In this document: positions 62,735-64,000 of the stretch, in pieces
Numbering within the stretch: position 1 is the first letter of the stretch
Layout of the letters: each line of letters opens with the position of its first letter
DNA from: Pyropia yezoensis
Lineage: Eukaryota > Rhodophyta > Bangiophyceae > Bangiales > Bangiaceae
Length of the DNA: 64,000 nt
NCBI GenBank assembly: GCA_009829735.1
Contig: CM020618.1
Span: forward strand, 24,785,346 to 24,849,345
Direction of reading: 5' to 3'
Program-made: the position numbers and the translations under genes
The notes under the pieces: model-generated
Seen by the model: only the letters and a program-made list of their open reading frames with translations
Told to the model about the DNA's origin: nothing
The model's database searches: none

Positions 62735-64000
62735 ATGCGCTGCCCCGCCGCTCGGCGCCGCCGCGGGGCATCGTCGTGCCTGCCGGCGCCTGCCCTCCTC
62801 GTTGCGGGGGTGGTGGTGGTGGCCGCCACCGCCGCGGCGGCGGGGGGCCCGGCTGCCGCGTCGCCCCTGGGGAGCCTCGTTCGCCGCGTCACGGGGGGGG
62901 GGGCGCCGTCGCCCGCGACGGCAGCGCCGGCGGCGCGCTCGGCCGCGCCGCCGTCACCGCCGCCGCCGTCTGTGTCGCCAGTGGCGGTTGTGACGGGCGG
63001 GGCGGCGTCCTCGACTGCGGCCTCGACGGGGGCGCCCCGGAAGGGGCGGCCCCCGGCGGCCGTGTCCTCCACGGGGTCGCTCCCGACAGCGGTACCACCG
63101 CCAAGGGCAAATGCTCGGCAGCCGCCCCGACCGGCAAAGGCGCGGCAGTCGCCTCGACCGGCAACGGCGCGGCCGTCGCCTCGACCAGCAACGGCACGGC
63201 CGTCGCCGCCGTCGCTGCCGTCGCCGCCTTCGCGGCCGCGGCGGCGGCCGACGCCGGCACCGCCCACGGCGCGGCCGACGCAGTCGCCGTTGCCGTCGGC
63301 GACGCCCCCCCGCAAGTCCGTCATCGCGTCGTCGGCCATGCACGCTGGCGTTGGGTTGACGCCCGTCGGCGTGCTCCCTGTCGCCCGCTGGTACGCGCCG
63401 TGGACCTGGTTTGGTGCTCGCAGTAGCAGCGGCAGCGGCGGCGGCGGCGATGGCGGTGGGGGCAGCGTCCGTTCGCTGCCCCTCCCCCCGGCCCCGGCGG
63501 TGGTGGCGGTGAGCCCCGCCCAGGGGAGCAGCGGCGTCGCGCCCGGCGCCGTCCTCCCCGCTGTCGGGGTCAAGTCGTCGACGGTGGTGGTGGAGCACCG
63601 GCCGACGGCGGCTGGGCGGTGGTGGTGGCAGCGCAATCGCCGTGAGAAGGACGACGGCAGCGTTGGCAGCGGCGGCGGTGGCGGGCGACGTGGCGCCGCT
63701 TCCCCTGCGCCTGGCGTTGGCGGGGAGGACGAACGGGAGGGCGTGTATGGAGAAGAGGTGGAGGATGGGGAGGAAGAGGGCGTCCGGCCGGGGGTGATGG
63801 CGGGGGGGGTGGAGGCGGCGGAGGAGGCTGAGCTCGACCCGCCACCTACGCCGCCGCCAAGTGTGGCGCCGATGGCGGCGCCGACAGAGGGGGGGACCAC
63901 GCCGACGCCGCAGCCGGCCGGAGCGGGGAAGGGGTGGCTGGGCGGCTGGCGCCACCGCCAGGACGGCAGCAGCGATGGGGGCAGCAACAGCGCCAGCGGC
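62735..64000 (+). CDS. Partial secreted or membrane-anchored Pro/Ser/Ala-rich protein (runs off the window)
   Basis: An open frame from the ATG at 62735 to the last base, more than 420 residues without a stop. It begins MRCPAARRRRGASSCLPAPA then a hydrophobic LLVAGVVVVAATAAAA, a good signal peptide or type II anchor with a basic cap. A proline-rich basic region follows with a repeated ARPSPRPAT-type unit (about residues 120-170), then VARWYAPWTWFGA, Gly/Ser runs, a basic WWWQRNRREK patch and acidic EEVEDGEEEG. No catalytic domain is seen. A similarly long frame exists on the - strand (62662-63987) without a signal peptide or features, so strand choice rests on the signal sequence and the C/T-rich leader. 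It resembles cell-wall proline-rich proteins in style only. Confidence 0.45.
   Translation, partial: MRCPAARRRRGASSCLPAPALLVAGVVVVAATAAAAGGPAAASPLGSLVRRVTGGGAPSPATAAPAARSAAPPSPPPPSVSPVAVVTGGAASSTAASTGAPRKGRPPAAVSSTGSLPTAVPPPRANARQPPRPAKARQSPRPATARPSPRPATARPSPPSLPSPPSRPRRRPTPAPPTARPTQSPLPSATPPRKSVIASSAMHAGVGLTPVGVLPVARWYAPWTWFGARSSSGSGGGGDGGGGSVRSLPLPPAPAVVAVSPAQGSSGVAPGAVLPAVGVKSSTVVVEHRPTAAGRWWWQRNRREKDDGSVGSGGGGGRRGAASPAPGVGGEDEREGVYGEEVEDGEEEGVRPGVMAGGVEAAEEAELDPPPTPPPSVAPMAAPTEGGTTPTPQPAGAGKGWLGGWRHRQDGSSDGGSNSASG

Noticed and set aside
62662-63987. 441-residue - strand frame at the right edge
   Set aside because: It lacks a signal peptide or domain and is antisense to a frame with a clear hydrophobic N-terminus and C/T-rich leader; kept only as an alternative.
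1-64000. tRNA, rRNA genes, CRISPR arrays and organellar DNA
   Set aside because: No B-box-like GGTTCGAnTCC context with a cloverleaf, no rRNA core sequence and no spaced direct repeats were seen; gene structure is nuclear.

Overview
The window is nuclear DNA of a photosynthetic eukaryote. It holds a plastid-type FabI, a CCT-domain protein, a copine, tubulin cofactor E and PWP2, all eukaryotic, and three genes have GT-AG introns. The sequence is extremely G+C rich, genes have zero to three introns, and intergenic DNA is built from long poly-G and poly-C blocks. This best fits a bangiophyte red alga of the Porphyra/Pyropia kind; that placement is inferred from composition, intron poverty and gene content, not from a search.

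Layout. 1-4038: low-complexity DNA and a pyrimidine-rich leader. 4039-6905: copine (+, 2 exons). 7400-9112: SLC45/sucrose-transporter-like carrier (-). 10168-13866: PWP2 (-). 14679-17135: DMT-superfamily transporter (-). 17136-19129: poly-G/poly-C DNA. 19130-31581: a DNA transposon. 32192-33949: AAAP amino-acid transporter (+). 34466-35671: tail-anchored zinc-finger protein (-). 36920-38191: coiled-coil protein (+). 39139-41685: circularly permuted organellar GTPase (+). 42286-43485: enoyl-ACP reductase (+, 2 exons proposed). 44047-46215: tubulin cofactor E (+). 47414-49180: orphan (+). 49181-54103: a gene-poor stretch. 54104-56806: CCT-domain protein (+). 57874-60566: secreted LPMO-like protein (-, 3 exons). 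62735 to the window end: partial secreted proline-rich protein (+).

The most interesting object is the 12.45-kb element at 19130-31581. Matching 24-bp inverted ends (19130-19153 and 31558-31581) and subterminal arrays of short cccRtcga-type motifs bound a four-exon Plavaka-like (CACTA/CMC-type) transposase whose four exons join in phase into 1167 codons. It also holds a SET-domain protein ending in a SUMO-interaction-like tail and an 806-residue protein of unknown family transcribed divergently from the transposase. Its G+C is visibly lower than that of the host flanks. It looks like a mobile element carrying its own chromatin-modifier candidate plus a possible accessory DNA-binding factor; the functional link between the three genes is inference.

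Host genes share a promoter habit: the coding strand just upstream of the start codon is a long C/T-rich tract, on whichever strand the gene lies. This helped choose start codons. The host genes do not form a pathway cluster; they are ordinary single genes.
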